The notes beneath the pieces were generated by a model. The model was not told the DNA's origin. It worked only from the letters and a program-made list of their open reading frames with translations, and made no database searches. Positions 20,347 through 29,789 of a DNA stretch of 37,498 nt are shown here, piece by piece. The stretch is from a virus. The stretch spans positions 1 through 37,498 of IMG/VR virus record IMGVR_UViG_3300006752_000075; one strand, given 5' to 3'. Position 1 is the stretch's first letter. Each line of letters opens with the position of its first letter. A program made the translations under genes and the position numbers.

Positions 20347-22259
20347 TATGTAGTCTCTTGTGCTTTAAATCTATATACGCCATCTTCACCAACAACCATC
20401 TTAGTTCCTAATGATCCAGCACCTTTTCTATCTACTTTAACACCAAATTTTTCTAAATTGCTATAAGCTTCTTCAATCTCATCTCTTTTACTTGCAGTAA
20501 TTTGTTTAAATAATCTACCAAGTTTAGATTTAAGTAGTTTAATATCAGCGTCACCACTTATAACGCCTATACCTCCAACTATTGTATCAACTAATCTTCT
20601 ATCAGCATCAGAAATAGTTTTACCACTTTCACCTAAAATCTCTGCCGCACTTCTAGCTTTAAGTTCGGTTAACAAAGTATTTAATTGTTTTACTGGATCT
20701 GTTTCGCCATCGTCTATTGGCACACCAAAAGATATAGCTAACTGTTTAGCAAAAGATCTAGCTTGTTGTGGCAGAGCAACACCAGTTTGATTAATTACTT
20801 TTGCAATATCTCTAAACTTATCAATACGTCTTGTTAAGTCTTTTTCTATTGTCCCGATTGCGTTTACTGCTATATCAGGAGCAACAACTCTTGATTTTGC
20901 ACCAGTGTCATTGTTTGGATTTGCATAAAAAACATCAAAAGTTATCTTAGATCCACCGAACAATGGAACTGATCTAGGCTTTTCTAAATATACTTTTTTC
21001 TTATTTTTATTAGCAGCATTAATAAGAGTTTTTGTCATTTCATTAAAAGAAGAAGCATCTACAACCTCGAATCTTTTGCTAAATTCAGGGTTTTCCAATA
21101 AATTGTTAAGCTCATAACTATTAAGCCTTGAAAATCTACCTGTGTTTTGCAGAATACTTCTCTGAAGACCACCCTCTCTAGGTATAACAACGTAACCTTT
21201 TCTATCCATTGCTTTCTGTTGATCTGATTCTTTTTTACTTAAGGCATATGAACCTGCTTTAGCTCTTATTGCTTCTGCTTTGGCCACTGCTTTTCTAAAG
21301 TCTGGCATTGCAGCTTCGCCTGCTTCACCCACAGATGTAAGTATTTTGCTTATATCAAAGCCTTTACCTGCCCTATTTTGCATAAGTGCTAACCCAAAGG
21401 ACATAAGTGCTTGTTTAGTATCTGCCTCACCAGATACATCCAATCCAGTAGCCTCGCCGAATTCATTTATGTACTCATCAAATGTTTTAGGACTTATTCC
21501 AGGTCTTGCTTCTGCTAAGAATGCGTCTAAAGCCTTAACTGTAGCCTTTTTAGCAGGTGTATCTGCACCCTCTACCTCATTATCTCCAGTTGAATCTTTT
21601 GTATCTGCATCAAAGTCACTATCAAAACTCGTATCAACAACTTGACTTGTGTCAACTTCAGAAGATTTGTTTTTTTCTTGTTCTTTTATTTTATCCACAG
21701 TTGCTTGATCAACTTCGCCTTGTGGATCAAACGCACCTACATCACCAACACTTTTACCTATTAAATTTTTAAGTGCCTCTGATGTTTCAGATGTTAAACG
21801 ATCTTGTCCTTGTTGTGTAAAAACATCTGATCCTGGTATGGATGATGTTTGATCTTCTGGCAAAAACAATTCTGGACCTGCACCAATTACCTTATCTTTA
21901 GTTTGTTCTTTAAACTCTTCTGGCGTTACTTGTGATAAATAATCACCAAGTATGTTTCCTGCAGGATTTGTTAAAGCACCGATACCACCAGTAAGTAATC
22001 TACCTCCCTCAAGAGCCGCTAACGGAATATCCATAAGAAAATTTAATGCTCTTCTACCCTCTGTTTTAGGAGCACCATACATTTGCTCCATGCTTTTAAC
22101 TGGAGAAATAAATGTTTTAGCAGCTGGACCAGTGCCTGAAAACAATCCTTGTCCGTATAGACTAGACAGTTCTCCAAATGTTTTAGGTTTTTGAGGGAGA
22201 CCTAAACTTTTTAATAAAGTATCCGTATCTCCAAGATTTAAACCTTGTTTTGGTGCCAT
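20346..22259 (-). CDS. Internal virion protein
   Basis: A 637-residue protein starting MAPKQGLNLGDTDTLLKSLG. I chose the ATG at 22259, because the upstream stop ends two bases before it and GAGGG gives a ribosome-binding site; an earlier Met would lie inside that gene. It has an N-terminal Gly/Leu-rich part, an acidic linker about residues 160-240 rich in Ser, Asp and Glu, and a long helical C-terminal half with charged heptads. Position and composition match the second ejection protein of marine podophages. It has no recognisable catalytic motif. Confidence 0.6.
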   Translation of the reverse strand: MAPKQGLNLGDTDTLLKSLGLPQKPKTFGELSSLYGQGLFSGTGPAAKTFISPVKSMEQMYGAPKTEGRRALNFLMDIPLAALEGGRLLTGGIGALTNPAGNILGDYLSQVTPEEFKEQTKDKVIGAGPELFLPEDQTSSIPGSDVFTQQGQDRLTSETSEALKNLIGKSVGDVGAFDPQGEVDQATVDKIKEQEKNKSSEVDTSQVVDTSFDSDFDADTKDSTGDNEVEGADTPAKKATVKALDAFLAEARPGISPKTFDEYINEFGEATGLDVSGEADTKQALMSFGLALMQNRAGKGFDISKILTSVGEAGEAAMPDFRKAVAKAEAIRAKAGSYALSKKESDQQKAMDRKGYVVIPREGGLQRSILQNTGRFSRLNSYELNNLLENPEFSKRFEVVDASSFNEMTKTLINAANKNKKKVYLEKPRSVPLFGGSKITFDVFYANPNNDTGAKSRVVAPDIAVNAIGTIEKDLTRRIDKFRDIAKVINQTGVALPQQARSFAKQLAISFGVPIDDGETDPVKQLNTLLTELKARSAAEILGESGKTISDADRRLVDTIVGGIGVISGDADIKLLKSKLGRLFKQITASKRDEIEEAYSNLEKFGVKVDRKGAGSLGTKMVVGEDGVYRFKAQETT

Positions 22260-22260
22260 C

Positions 22261-23190
22261 TTACCCTCTGTTCGCTGTAGCTCCACCAAATGGTGCTATT
22301 TGTGATAATGTAGTATAAGCACCCACACCTTGTAAAAATGGATTTGCGGCGGGTGTTGTTGCTTGTTGAAATGTAGATGGAATACTTGCACTAGGCATAC
22401 CTTGCAATAAATTCTGACCTATCTGCAATCTTGTAAAAGGCTCTTGTGCTTGTTGCATAAGATTAGCTCTCATTGCATCTAATCCTGCTTGTTGTTGTCT
22501 TTGTCTTAATCCACCTAATTGTGATAATTGTGATACATCTGCTTGACCTAAAGCTTGTTGTAAACGCCCTAAATCACTTGTTGTACCTGCTAATGTGCCA
22601 AATGCTTGTCCAATACCACCAGATAATCTTCCTGCGTCTTGTGAGGCTTTTAAAGCTTGTCCAAAGCCTTGTGATAAAAGCTTTGTTAATGTATCGCCTT
22701 TGACTTGTTGTAAACCTCTTTCGGTTTCTGCTCTTTGCACACCCTCTCTTGATCCACCAAATGCTCCTGCTTTAATAGCTTGTGCATCGGCTCCAGCTCT
22801 ACGCATATCAGCTTGTCTGTTTAACTGATTCATTGCCACATCAATGACTTGTTCTTGAAATGGATCTTGAAATCTTTTAATAGAATCTGGTTGTAAGAAA
22901 CCTAAACCACTTGTTAAGGCTTGTTGTGCTGCAAGTGATTGATCTGCTGCTCCTCGCATAAAAGGTTGAAATGCACCAACCATTTGTTCGCCAAGTTGCG
23001 TTGCTTTATCTTGTAGTGGATCTGTTCCAGCAATTTGAAATCCCGGCAAACCTAAAGGTCTGTCTAATAATCCTGGTGCAGTTTGAGTTTCACCATCAAA
23101 GGTGCCAAACCCAGTTTGTAACATACGTTTTTGTAAACCCTCTAAAAATGGGGGTAATCTTTGTATATTTTCTACAGTTTGAACTGCCAT
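22261..23190 (-). CDS. Internal virion protein, Gln-rich
   Basis: A 309-residue helical protein beginning MAVQTVENIQRLPPFLEGLQ, rich in Gln, Ala and Gly. It includes ADAQAIKAGAFGGSREGVQ and repeated short Gln/Leu motifs (QLSQLGGLRQRQQQ). Proteins with this start and the GAFGGSR motif recur in marine podophages among the ejection proteins, from memory. It has no transmembrane segment. The start overlaps the preceding stop as TAATG. Confidence 0.65.
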   Translation of the reverse strand: MAVQTVENIQRLPPFLEGLQKRMLQTGFGTFDGETQTAPGLLDRPLGLPGFQIAGTDPLQDKATQLGEQMVGAFQPFMRGAADQSLAAQQALTSGLGFLQPDSIKRFQDPFQEQVIDVAMNQLNRQADMRRAGADAQAIKAGAFGGSREGVQRAETERGLQQVKGDTLTKLLSQGFGQALKASQDAGRLSGGIGQAFGTLAGTTSDLGRLQQALGQADVSQLSQLGGLRQRQQQAGLDAMRANLMQQAQEPFTRLQIGQNLLQGMPSASIPSTFQQATTPAANPFLQGVGAYTTLSQIAPFGGATANRG

Positions 23191-24014
23191 TATGCCCTAG
23201 CCTCCAAGTTATCCATCATATCATAAGCTCTTTGAATACCTTTTCTTTGATTGCCATCTCCTAAACCTTTGACAGCATCTTTTGTTAAAACAAATTCTCC
23301 TGCCATAAGCATTGCTGGCACATCATCTTTTGTACCAGAACCCTCTGATGGATCTATACCACCATTACGTCTTGGAAATCCCATTTGACCACCATCTGCG
23401 GCAAATCTTATGCCACCAAGTTGACCTCCAGGTCCACCTTGTCCAAAAGGTCTTCTCTCAAACTCTCTTCTAGTATCTTCTTCGTCATCTCCAGCAAGTA
23501 ACTGTGCAATTAATCCAGCAGTTAAACCTTCACCCATGCGTGTATTTAATAAACGAGATAATAAGTTATCTTCGCCAACTCCAGCTGCTTGTAATAACTC
23601 ACCACTAAATGTTTTAGGTTTAAAAGATTCAGCTATTTTTTTAGTTGCTTGTTCGGCTGGAATTGTTGATGTACCACCAGAAGAACCAGTTGGTACTAAT
23701 TGATTTCTTTCAATTTCTGCTCTACTAAATTGTCCAGGTTTTAAATTTTGACCATCTTGCACAACTTGTTGACCTGTAAAACTATCAGAAGCCATTCCAA
23801 GAGCACCACCAAGCAAAGCATTTCTTAATGCGTCTTTATTTTTACCACCCATCACTTTTGAAGTAAGAAAGGATGTTCCTGCTCTAGTTAAAAAAGGACT
23901 AATTGCTGATGATGTACCAAAAAGAGATCCTATGCCTGTCCCAACGGCTGGACCTGCCACTGCACCAATTGCTACAGGAAGAACTATATCTTTTAACAAA
24001 TCACCTAAATTCAT
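23190..24014 (-). CDS. Virion protein with N-terminal hydrophobic segment
   Basis: A 274-residue protein. Residues about 10-32 (VLPVAIGAVAGPAVGTGIGS) form a Gly/Ala-rich hydrophobic stretch like a membrane-active segment. The C-terminus has the common phage motif GSGTKDDVPAMLMAGEFVLT, followed by KDAVKGLG. This motif marks a widespread but uncharacterised domain of phage structural and internal proteins. It is the first of four ejection-type genes in transcription order. Confidence 0.65.
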   Translation of the reverse strand: MNLGDLLKDIVLPVAIGAVAGPAVGTGIGSLFGTSSAISPFLTRAGTSFLTSKVMGGKNKDALRNALLGGALGMASDSFTGQQVVQDGQNLKPGQFSRAEIERNQLVPTGSSGGTSTIPAEQATKKIAESFKPKTFSGELLQAAGVGEDNLLSRLLNTRMGEGLTAGLIAQLLAGDDEEDTRREFERRPFGQGGPGGQLGGIRFAADGGQMGFPRRNGGIDPSEGSGTKDDVPAMLMAGEFVLTKDAVKGLGDGNQRKGIQRAYDMMDNLEARA

Positions 24015-24046
24015 GTAATTATCTTACCTCAATTTTATTTATTCGT

Positions 24047-24274
24047 CTATGTCTTAACTTTTATAGTTCCATTATCGTTAAATAAAGCACCCACCTCTAA
24101 ATCTGTATCACTTGTAGGTAAATCCGTCAAAGTAATCTTAGTGCCACGAAGTTCTCCAGGGTTTTGTAATTGTGTTACAAGTTGGCTTAAACTTCTTACC
24201 ATTTCGTTGAAATACTGAACATCATACTCATCTGGTGGCAAAGAAAAATTTGGTGGTACTAGTTGTCTGCTCAT
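24047..24274 (-). CDS. Small conserved virion-region protein
   Basis: A 75-residue protein beginning MSRQLVPPNFSLPPDEYDVQ. It has an amphipathic helix (YFNEMVRSLSQLVTQLQNPG) and a beta-type C-terminus ending with a GALFNDNGTIKVKT hairpin, typical of a short trimeric fibre or spike segment. It overlaps the stabilization gene stop as ATGA. It is probably a small structural or tail component; similar short genes are known to follow this stabilization gene in marine podophages. Confidence 0.6.
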   Translation of the reverse strand: MSRQLVPPNFSLPPDEYDVQYFNEMVRSLSQLVTQLQNPGELRGTKITLTDLPTSDTDLEVGALFNDNGTIKVKT

Positions 24275-25812
24275 CTATCACCATCCTGTCTTATATCAAC
24301 TCTATTTGTTCCTAATCTCCAATTTACGCCTTGTGTTGTGCTTTCTACTCTAAGACCAAATGATCTACCACGCAATCGTAAATGATTAAGTTCAGTTGCT
24401 GGAGACACAGTATTTGTAGATGTTTTAACAAAACCACCATTTGGAGTCCTTTGTGCTTTTAATGAAAACACGGCTTGTTTGTTGTCATTACTAATACCAG
24501 TATCACTATTGTTAAAACTAACATCAGGTATCATTCTTCTAATAAAAACAAATTGATCTCCATCTTGTATATCGATAGGACTTGACTCAATAAACGATGT
24601 AAATGCAGTACCATCGTTATCATTTCCTTTTTCGTGATTGTATACAAAATTAGAATCTGTAGCCATTGGATACTGATAAACACCTCTATCTATCCATGAT
24701 GATCTTGCAAGGTTGCCTACATACCATATCTTTTGATCATAATTATACACTACATATCTATCATTTTCATCTGTACCATTGTTTGCACCAGAGTTAGTTG
24801 CAGAGGGATAGAACCAGAATACTTCACCAAAAGCTGAATTTATTCCAGCGTAAACTTTATCGGATTGTGTTTCGTTAAAATCTTGAAATACATGATCTCT
24901 TACAGAACAAGGTATAACTTGAACACGACCATCATACACATAAAAACGATCATATCCCATCCAAAACACACTATCACCTACGGCAACTGCTGAATTAAAT
25001 CCTCTTACTGTTATGGCACTTGCTAATTGATTTATACCAAATGTAAAGGGAGGACCTATAAACTGCATACTATGAACAGATGAATCTGTTAAAACAATCA
25101 TCTCTCGTCTTGTTTTAACAGCAGTTATTATTTCTGATCCTGAACCTATTCTTAAACTTCCAGTAGTGTTAGTTGCACTAGGTGTCCATAGAAATGGATT
25201 TTCTTGTGAACTAAAGCGAACAAGCAATCTGTCTTGTACTGATTCACCTATTGGATTTGCACCAAAACAAATTACATGACGATCTCTTTCAGATACAATG
25301 ACCTTCCTAGATTTTGTCGGTGCAGCATCTGATAATTCAATTAAATTTTTTGCTCTTGCACCTGTTCCAAGAGTTTTATCCCAATAAAAAACAAACCCAT
25401 CTCTTTGATTAAAAATTAAATCTTCACCAAAATTATCTTGTGACCATAAACGCAAAGTACCACCACCAGCAGTTTCACCAGAAGCAGAACCCCATCCATC
25501 TGCTCCCCAAGTGCCAGCACCCCATCCATCTCCAGGCACAACAGTATTAATACCTACGTTAAGTTGATATTCTGCATCAGCCGATCCAGCACTAGATAAA
25601 GCAGCATCTGCGTTATCACTAAGAGTAATAATATAACTATTAGCATCTGTTATAGATGTTATAGAAAATTCATTGTTTAGTTTAGAGTTTAAACCAAGAT
25701 TACCTGTGTTAGCATTACTAAATGTAACAAAACTACCAAGTATAGCTCCATGACTAGCATCATTCACAGTAACACTTGTGCTATCAGTTGCAGATATAAA
25801 TGTTATCGCCAT
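24271..25812 (-). CDS. Tail stabilization protein, main part (P22 gp10-like)
   Basis: A 513-residue protein corresponding to the main part of the P22 gp10-like stabilization (tail hub) protein that connects head-to-tail adaptors with the tail. Characteristic stretches are LRLWSQDNFGEDLIF, then VFYWDKTLG, DRHVICFGANPIGE, ENPFLWTPSATNTTGSL and SVFWMGYDRFYVYDGRVQ, suggesting a beta-propeller-like repeat. In the marine podophages that I remember, this part is in one frame with the N-terminal domain now found as a separate gene at 25814-26392. Here the two frames are offset by one and separated by a single base, so either the gene is naturally split or a frameshift is present. Confidence 0.75.
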   Translation of the reverse strand: MAITFISATDSTSVTVNDASHGAILGSFVTFSNANTGNLGLNSKLNNEFSITSITDANSYIITLSDNADAALSSAGSADAEYQLNVGINTVVPGDGWGAGTWGADGWGSASGETAGGGTLRLWSQDNFGEDLIFNQRDGFVFYWDKTLGTGARAKNLIELSDAAPTKSRKVIVSERDRHVICFGANPIGESVQDRLLVRFSSQENPFLWTPSATNTTGSLRIGSGSEIITAVKTRREMIVLTDSSVHSMQFIGPPFTFGINQLASAITVRGFNSAVAVGDSVFWMGYDRFYVYDGRVQVIPCSVRDHVFQDFNETQSDKVYAGINSAFGEVFWFYPSATNSGANNGTDENDRYVVYNYDQKIWYVGNLARSSWIDRGVYQYPMATDSNFVYNHEKGNDNDGTAFTSFIESSPIDIQDGDQFVFIRRMIPDVSFNNSDTGISNDNKQAVFSLKAQRTPNGGFVKTSTNTVSPATELNHLRLRGRSFGLRVESTTQGVNWRLGTNRVDIRQDGDR

Positions 25813-25813
25813 G

Positions 25814-26392
25814 TTAAGATCCGCCTACAGTAACAGTTGATTCATTAGTTATAGATATTGTAACAGAACCAAGACCCGTAGTTCCAGTTAAAGATATAGC
25901 AGTAGGAGGAATGTCTATTGTAACTGTGCCAACTTGTCCTACACCTATTGATAAAACACCAGAATCTGGGTTTCTTGCCAAGACGGGAACATCTTGAGAT
26001 CCAAGTACAATAGCGGTGCCAATTTGACCAGTTCCTGCACTTCCAGATGGTGCAGCAATTACTGTTAGACCATCTAAATCAAAAACAGTTACACCATTTA
26101 CAACTTTACGTCTTAAGGGAGTAATATCATTGTAACCTTGTGACTCTTCTATATAGAATTTTATCTCTGTGCCTATACCTAGATAACTATTACCTTGAAG
26201 ATTCGCCCAAGCATGAAGAGATCTTGAAGAACCTAAAAAAGTAGAGCCGCTGTATTTCTCCCAACCACCTAATTTTTCTGGATACCCAAAACGAAACCGA
26301 ACAAGATCACAATCATTCCAACCGCCTTTGTTTGAATAAGACGTTGTTTCCTTATTTATACCAGGTCTGAATTGTAATTTTGTTATAGGCAT
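25814..26392 (-). CDS. Tail stabilization protein, N-terminal part (separate gene)
   Basis: A 192-residue protein. The first 95 residues (MPITKLQFRPGINKETTS, then GGWNDCDLVRFRFGYPEKLG and YNDITPLR) are the usual start of the marine P22 gp10-like stabilization protein. The remaining 95 residues are a different, beta-rich Gly/Thr/Val sequence (GQVGTVTIDIPPTAIS, ISLTGTTGLGSVTIS) like the VTG-type repeats of the protein at 31052-31909. It stops one base before the start of the main part, in another frame. The two products may assemble together. Insertion of a repeat module could have split an ancestral single gene. Confidence 0.7.
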   Translation of the reverse strand: MPITKLQFRPGINKETTSYSNKGGWNDCDLVRFRFGYPEKLGGWEKYSGSTFLGSSRSLHAWANLQGNSYLGIGTEIKFYIEESQGYNDITPLRRKVVNGVTVFDLDGLTVIAAPSGSAGTGQIGTAIVLGSQDVPVLARNPDSGVLSIGVGQVGTVTIDIPPTAISLTGTTGLGSVTISITNESTVTVGGS

Positions 26393-26402
26393 TTAACACC
26401 TT

Positions 26403-27218
26403 TTACGCAGAATACTTAAGCATACGACTGTCAGGAAACGTTTGCCCTGCACTTGGTCTACCTTGTGAAGTAAACGTCTGTGCAGTACCATCACTAGATA
26501 AACCTGTTAGTGATACAACTGCTTCATCTCCACAGTTACTATGACTTTCTGATAATTTAAAGGTGTTTGTTGTTGCAGATATTACATAATAAGATGTACC
26601 ATTTACTAAGCCACCAATCACTGTTGCAGTTTCATTACTAGAATTTTGTCCTACATTATAAGAAACTTGCTCATCATTCACAAATCCATGACCATTACTT
26701 GTAATAGTATTATCTGACGTACTAACTACACTAGACGATGTTGCATCTATTGTTTTAGCTGTTTGCGATGCACCTGCTACTGTTTCATAACAAGCCTGTA
26801 ATCCTGCTATATCTGAAGCATTACCTATGGCAGTCTTTAATGCAGTATAATTAGTTCTAACTGCTGTTCTATATGCAGTTATTCCACTTGGTATTGCAGT
26901 AGATGTTTCTGATTTACGAGTTACATACCAATCTGTGTCTTGCAATAAACTTGCAGATGTTTGTTTAGCTTGGTCTATTTTAGCAGTTTTTAAATCTGCA
27001 AGTGGCTTTGGTAATAAAGCATCACCATCAGAGTTCCAACCCCAATAATAAAAACTATCATAAGCACCTAAAGGTGTTGGGTCATCTTCCCAAACCAAAC
27101 CAGCAGACTTTTTTTCTGCGTCTGTAAGATTGTTCCATTGACGAGGGTATTTAGTATTATCATCACTAACCCATGCTTTTCCTACTTGTATGGTTCTACC
27201 ATTATGTTTCCAAGCCAT
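26403..27218 (-). CDS. Tail-fibre-associated protein (assembly-protein-like segment)
   Basis: A 271-residue protein. The N-terminal half resembles tail fibre assembly-type proteins: LLQDTDWYVTRKSETSTAIP followed by SGITAYRTAVR is a familiar pattern there. The C-terminal half is a Ser/Thr/Asn-rich beta region with NGHGFVNDEQVSY and SYYVISATTNTFKLSES, like a phage Ig/fibronectin-type or ubiquitous surface repeat. It directly follows the large fibre gene, as expected for a chaperone or small fibre component. Which role applies is not clear. Confidence 0.6.
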   Translation of the reverse strand: MAWKHNGRTIQVGKAWVSDDNTKYPRQWNNLTDAEKKSAGLVWEDDPTPLGAYDSFYYWGWNSDGDALLPKPLADLKTAKIDQAKQTSASLLQDTDWYVTRKSETSTAIPSGITAYRTAVRTNYTALKTAIGNASDIAGLQACYETVAGASQTAKTIDATSSSVVSTSDNTITSNGHGFVNDEQVSYNVGQNSSNETATVIGGLVNGTSYYVISATTNTFKLSESHSNCGDEAVVSLTGLSSDGTAQTFTSQGRPSAGQTFPDSRMLKYSA

Positions 27219-27227
27219 TATTTTCTC

Positions 27228-29780
27228 CTATCTTGCATTAGCATATTTAAACGGGTTTTCGGCGAACGCCATATATATGTATGAGCCATTATTATAACCA
27301 GTAGAATTAGCACGAGGTTTGAAGCCATTACTTAGAATGTCTAATACTGAACCAAGTTGTGATTCATAATAGACATCATCAGCAACTAATAGTGAACCAC
27401 TACCCATTGGATTAAAAATTCCTCTTGTAGTATCCCAAATATGCCAATTATTAGCTGCATCATATCTTTTCACCATAAGCCAAGCAGGTCTAAATCCCGT
27501 ATAGACAAACGTACCATCTGCTACGCCATTTCCAGTATAACTGCCAAATTTGGAGTAACCTGATATTCCTCTAAATAAATAAGCCACAAAATTATCAGAA
27601 GAACCAGTATTGCTTGCAGTACCTACAGTAAAAACTGTTGAAGTCGGTGTAGTATCATTCCACATAGTTGAATCATCAACAACTCCACCAGTTCCACTTA
27701 AATTTAAATAATCTGTATGTGGGTCACTTGCCATTTTATGATGATATGTTCCAGACCAACTATGTGCTCCATCTCTATTTTTTACAATCATCATTTCAGG
27801 AACACCACCTAATCCATGTGCAATACTTCCTGCACTTCCAGTTCCAGTATAAGTCACAATACTAAATCCTGCTGTAGTATTTGCTTGATAAGTAGAATCT
27901 ATTGTACCAACACCAGTTGCACTTGCATCATTCGTTGTCAAATTTCCACCATTAGCTTTCCAGTTCCAAGCTACATATGTACCAGAGCCTATATTTATAA
28001 AACCACCACTAGCTACATTTGGAGTAGTAAAACCATTAGTATCAAGTGAACCTAATGTTCCTGCTGTTGAAGTATCCTCATCATCTGATGCGTTTGAATA
28101 TAAGGCAGATTTATTTGTTCTGTTTGAATCCCACAAACCATGATAATAAGAACCAGACCTTGATTTTACCCACAACCAATCAGGTTTGAAATTTATTTTA
28201 CCACCAATATCAGTCCCCCCAGAAACTATACTTCTTGAAGCACTGCCACTACCAGTATAAGTTAGTATTCCAAAATGATCAGTAGCTTGTGTAGCAGCAT
28301 TAGGACTTATGGTTAAATCATCATCACTAAGGTTAGCTGTGCATATTGCTAGAAAGCCTGATGGTGGCGAATAATAAAATTGACCTATTCCTTCAGAATC
28401 TGTGGCATTAGCTGAACCACTTGTTTTGTTTCCTGCAAATGTATCATCTTGTCCACAATTAAAAATTCCCGAACCACTTGCACCATTCCCCGCTATAGTT
28501 ACACCTATAGAAGATAAATCATTTGTTGAACCAGTACTTTGATTTGTGCCATTAGCAGGGTCACCTGAAAATAAGTATGTACCATTTTTACCAAACCATA
28601 TTTTTCCTGCATCTACATCAAAAGCAATATTAATTATATCTCCATTTGCAAATGATGATGGAGTGCCTCCTGCTGTTCCCTCGTCATAAAAATAACCACG
28701 ACTATCCCACATACCTAAATCTGTGTTAGCACCAAAATCACCACTACTTTGATAAATATTATTTGTAACTTCTTGTACACCAAATTGAGTTAAACTAGTG
28801 TTAGCCATGTATCCTTCACAATACCATTTACCACTAAACAAAGGTATTGTACCTAATACATTTCCAAAATTATTACTAGTATTGCAAACAAATTTTAAAG
28901 CACCTTCAGACAAAGCAACATTTGTTGTTCCTCTTGCATTGTGATTAAGCGTACAAAAATTATTCTCAGGACTATCAGGCAAGGCACAATCATGTGCTTC
29001 AACATTAGTATTAGCTGTAGAAGTCCAATGGCGTGAATTACCACTTGAATCTGCACCAATCGTTGTATCGGATGGACTACCCACTCCAGTTTGGTCAAAC
29101 TTTAAATGCCAACCTTTATTACCAAATGATGGAGAAGAATAGTTTTTTGGAATAAATACCCCATTTTTAAATTCACCTACTGTATCAACTGGTGTAACTG
29201 CCGAACCATCTAACCACCACCAATCAGAATAATAAACATGACCACCATACCCTGAATTTGAATGACCAAAGAAATGTGTTTTGTTTTGATTAAGACCAAC
29301 TGTATCAGCATTTAATGAAGGAGCAGTTGCTGTTGCAAAAGATGTTTCTCTAACACCATTTATCCAAAGTTGAACTCTATCTCCTTCTGTACTATCTGTG
29401 GTATCTATTCTCACCCAAAGATGCATCCAAGCACTTGTATCACGAACTAATCTAGTAGTTATATAATTAAAGGTTGTTGCACCCCCTGCTGTTAAATCCT
29501 GCACAGCAACCTGGTCAACACTAATGCTATTACCACCCATCCATATATAACCTTGCCCAACACCACCACCACCTAATGTGGCAGAAAGTAAATTAGAGTA
29601 GTGTCCAGTCTGTTGTCTTTTTACCCAACCACCAAATGACATAATTTTAGTGCTTGTAGGAGAAGCACCATAATCTCTAGTTAATGTTTGAGTTGGAATG
29701 TTTCTGTATGAAGTTGTGGCAACACCATTATAGAAACCTGTGTCTTGATCTCCTGCGCCATTTGCCTTTATTATGCTCAT
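27228..29780 (-). CDS. Large tail fibre with LamG-like and SPRY domains
   Basis: An 850-residue probable receptor-binding fibre. The N-terminal 230 residues look like a concanavalin/LamG-type jelly roll (GGWVKRQQTGHYSNLL, VQLWINGVRETSF). Residues about 280-460 form a SPRY-like domain (SGKWYCEGYMA, DIINIAFDVDAGKIWFGKNG). The C-terminal part has three repeats of a Trp-rich motif: FKPDWLWVKSRSG, VPEMMIVKNRDGAHSW and FRPAWLMVKRYDAANNW, of the kind called DUF7483 in marine phages. Such modules bind carbohydrates or surface proteins. It is the largest appendage protein in the window, so it is the first candidate for the host-range determinant. Confidence 0.75.
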   Translation of the reverse strand: MSIIKANGAGDQDTGFYNGVATTSYRNIPTQTLTRDYGASPTSTKIMSFGGWVKRQQTGHYSNLLSATLGGGGVGQGYIWMGGNSISVDQVAVQDLTAGGATTFNYITTRLVRDTSAWMHLWVRIDTTDSTEGDRVQLWINGVRETSFATATAPSLNADTVGLNQNKTHFFGHSNSGYGGHVYYSDWWWLDGSAVTPVDTVGEFKNGVFIPKNYSSPSFGNKGWHLKFDQTGVGSPSDTTIGADSSGNSRHWTSTANTNVEAHDCALPDSPENNFCTLNHNARGTTNVALSEGALKFVCNTSNNFGNVLGTIPLFSGKWYCEGYMANTSLTQFGVQEVTNNIYQSSGDFGANTDLGMWDSRGYFYDEGTAGGTPSSFANGDIINIAFDVDAGKIWFGKNGTYLFSGDPANGTNQSTGSTNDLSSIGVTIAGNGASGSGIFNCGQDDTFAGNKTSGSANATDSEGIGQFYYSPPSGFLAICTANLSDDDLTISPNAATQATDHFGILTYTGSGSASRSIVSGGTDIGGKINFKPDWLWVKSRSGSYYHGLWDSNRTNKSALYSNASDDEDTSTAGTLGSLDTNGFTTPNVASGGFINIGSGTYVAWNWKANGGNLTTNDASATGVGTIDSTYQANTTAGFSIVTYTGTGSAGSIAHGLGGVPEMMIVKNRDGAHSWSGTYHHKMASDPHTDYLNLSGTGGVVDDSTMWNDTTPTSTVFTVGTASNTGSSDNFVAYLFRGISGYSKFGSYTGNGVADGTFVYTGFRPAWLMVKRYDAANNWHIWDTTRGIFNPMGSGSLLVADDVYYESQLGSVLDILSNGFKPRANSTGYNNGSYIYMAFAENPFKYANAR

Positions 29781-29789
29781 AAATCAACC

